This document shows positions 5,742-6,069 of a stretch of DNA of 6,069 nucleotides, piece by piece. The stretch is taken from assembly GCA_002397345.1 (NCBI GenBank), contig DHAH01000086.1, forward strand, positions 34,158 to 40,226, given 5' to 3'. Under the pieces are notes generated by a model. The model was not told the origin of the DNA. It searched no databases and was given only the letters and a program-made list of their open reading frames with translations. Each line of letters opens with the position of its first letter. Positions within the stretch are counted from its first letter, which is position 1. The translations under genes were made by a program, and so were the position numbers. This stretch comes from Clostridiales bacterium UBA4959. GTDB lineage: Bacteria > Bacillota > Clostridia > Oscillospirales > CAG-272.

Positions 5742-6069
5742 GGTTTTCGCCTTCGTGCTTTTCGCCGTCGCTTTCGAGTATCACATCCTCGTCGGTCACT
5801 TCGGTGAAAATATCGTCGCACAACTGTTTTGCGGCGTCGTGGAATTGTAACGGTACGTAAAATGAATATACCTCAAGTCCATAGCCGACATAAGTGTCCA
5901 TGCCCTCGCCGAGCGCCCCTTTTTTCAAATAAGGTATGCCGTTCTTATCAAGCAGTTCCGCAAGCGCGCCCGCCCAGATCGGTTCTTTTGTGATAAGATA
6001 AACCGCGTCGCCATTTTGCGGCTCGCGCAGCTTTTTCGAGCGGCATTCGGGGGAGCGATCGGCGCCGGC
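5725..6069 (-). CDS. DUF2007-like protein with a zinc-ribbon-like N-terminal segment (partial, 5' end outside window)
   Basis: The frame is open from the right edge to the TGA at 5725-5727, giving the last 114 residues; the start codon lies beyond 6069. It resembles the putative signal-transducing family DUF2007 (Pfam PF09413), and more closely a type I recall from Clostridia in which a short Cys-containing segment reading CPxCxSKxLREP precedes the domain. Here that segment is SPECRSKKLREP, then DAVYLITKEPIWAGALAELL (about 22-41 of the visible part) and NGIPYLKKGALGEGMDTYVG. The core ends with VYSFYVPLQFHDAAKQLCDDIF, followed by an acidic tail of about 27 residues. The first Cys expected of a C-x2-C pair is Ser, so zinc binding is uncertain. 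A TTG at 5926-5928 could be mistaken for a start, but conserved sequence continues upstream of it. The molecular function is unknown. The gene converges on hflX and shares its terminator. Confidence 0.7.
   Translation of the reverse strand, partial: AGADRSPECRSKKLREPQNGDAVYLITKEPIWAGALAELLDKNGIPYLKKGALGEGMDTYVGYGLEVYSFYVPLQFHDAAKQLCDDIFTEVTDEDVILESDGEKHEGENQKNSI

Noticed and set aside
5725..5928. Stand-alone 67-residue protein starting at the TTG at 5928
   Set aside because: DUF2007-like sequence continues in the same frame upstream of the TTG to the window edge, so the TTG is an internal Leu codon.
1..6069. CRISPR arrays, tRNA or rRNA genes, insertion sequences, phage or toxin-antitoxin genes
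   Set aside because: I looked for direct repeats with spacers, cloverleaf-like sequences, transposase or integrase motifs and paired small ORFs, and saw none.

Overview
The window looks like an ordinary chromosomal segment from a Gram-positive anaerobe, most plausibly a gut-type Clostridia or Oscillospirales member. The evidence is a GC-moderate coding sequence with very AT-rich intergenic gaps, sigma-A-like promoter hexamers, purine-rich ribosome binding sites, T-tailed terminators, a PgcA-type phosphoglucomutase, HflX, and a DUF2007-type protein of a kind I associate with Clostridia. The lineage call is inference from protein style and not a database match. I see no mobile element, CRISPR array, tRNA, rRNA or phage gene.

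Layout, left to right. Positions 1-133 hold a C11 homopolymer and a long compound hairpin that terminates the first gene. A phospho-sugar mutase (pgcA-like, minus strand, 134-1885) follows, then an AT-rich gap of 118 bases with an 18-bp perfect palindrome. Next is a uroporphyrinogen-decarboxylase-superfamily protein (minus strand, 2004 to about 3020). A regulatory gap of about 206 bases carries divergent promoters. On the plus strand come a TIM-barrel sugar phosphate isomerase/epimerase-like protein (3227-4159) and the ribosome-associated GTPase HflX (4193-5653), 33 bases apart and probably cotranscribed. A bidirectional terminator (5702-5741) separates hflX from a convergent minus-strand gene that runs off the right edge (5725-6069). 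Only the C-terminal 114 residues of that protein are visible: a Cys-poor remnant of a zinc-ribbon-like segment followed by a DUF2007-like domain.

How the genes fit together. PgcA interconverts glucose-1-phosphate and glucose-6-phosphate, linking catabolism to envelope and storage polysaccharide synthesis. The URO-D-like protein and the TIM-barrel isomerase are transcribed divergently from a compact shared promoter region, which suggests coordinated control of catabolism of some small substrate I cannot name. HflX is a housekeeping ribosome-rescue or splitting GTPase.

Nothing here amounts to a clearly new biological system. The items most worth a second look are an in-frame insertion of about 50 residues in the HflX N-terminal domain, the URO-D/isomerase divergent pair, the compound terminator at the left edge, the hairpin enclosing the isomerase stop codon, and the terminator embedded in the 3' end of the DUF2007-like gene.
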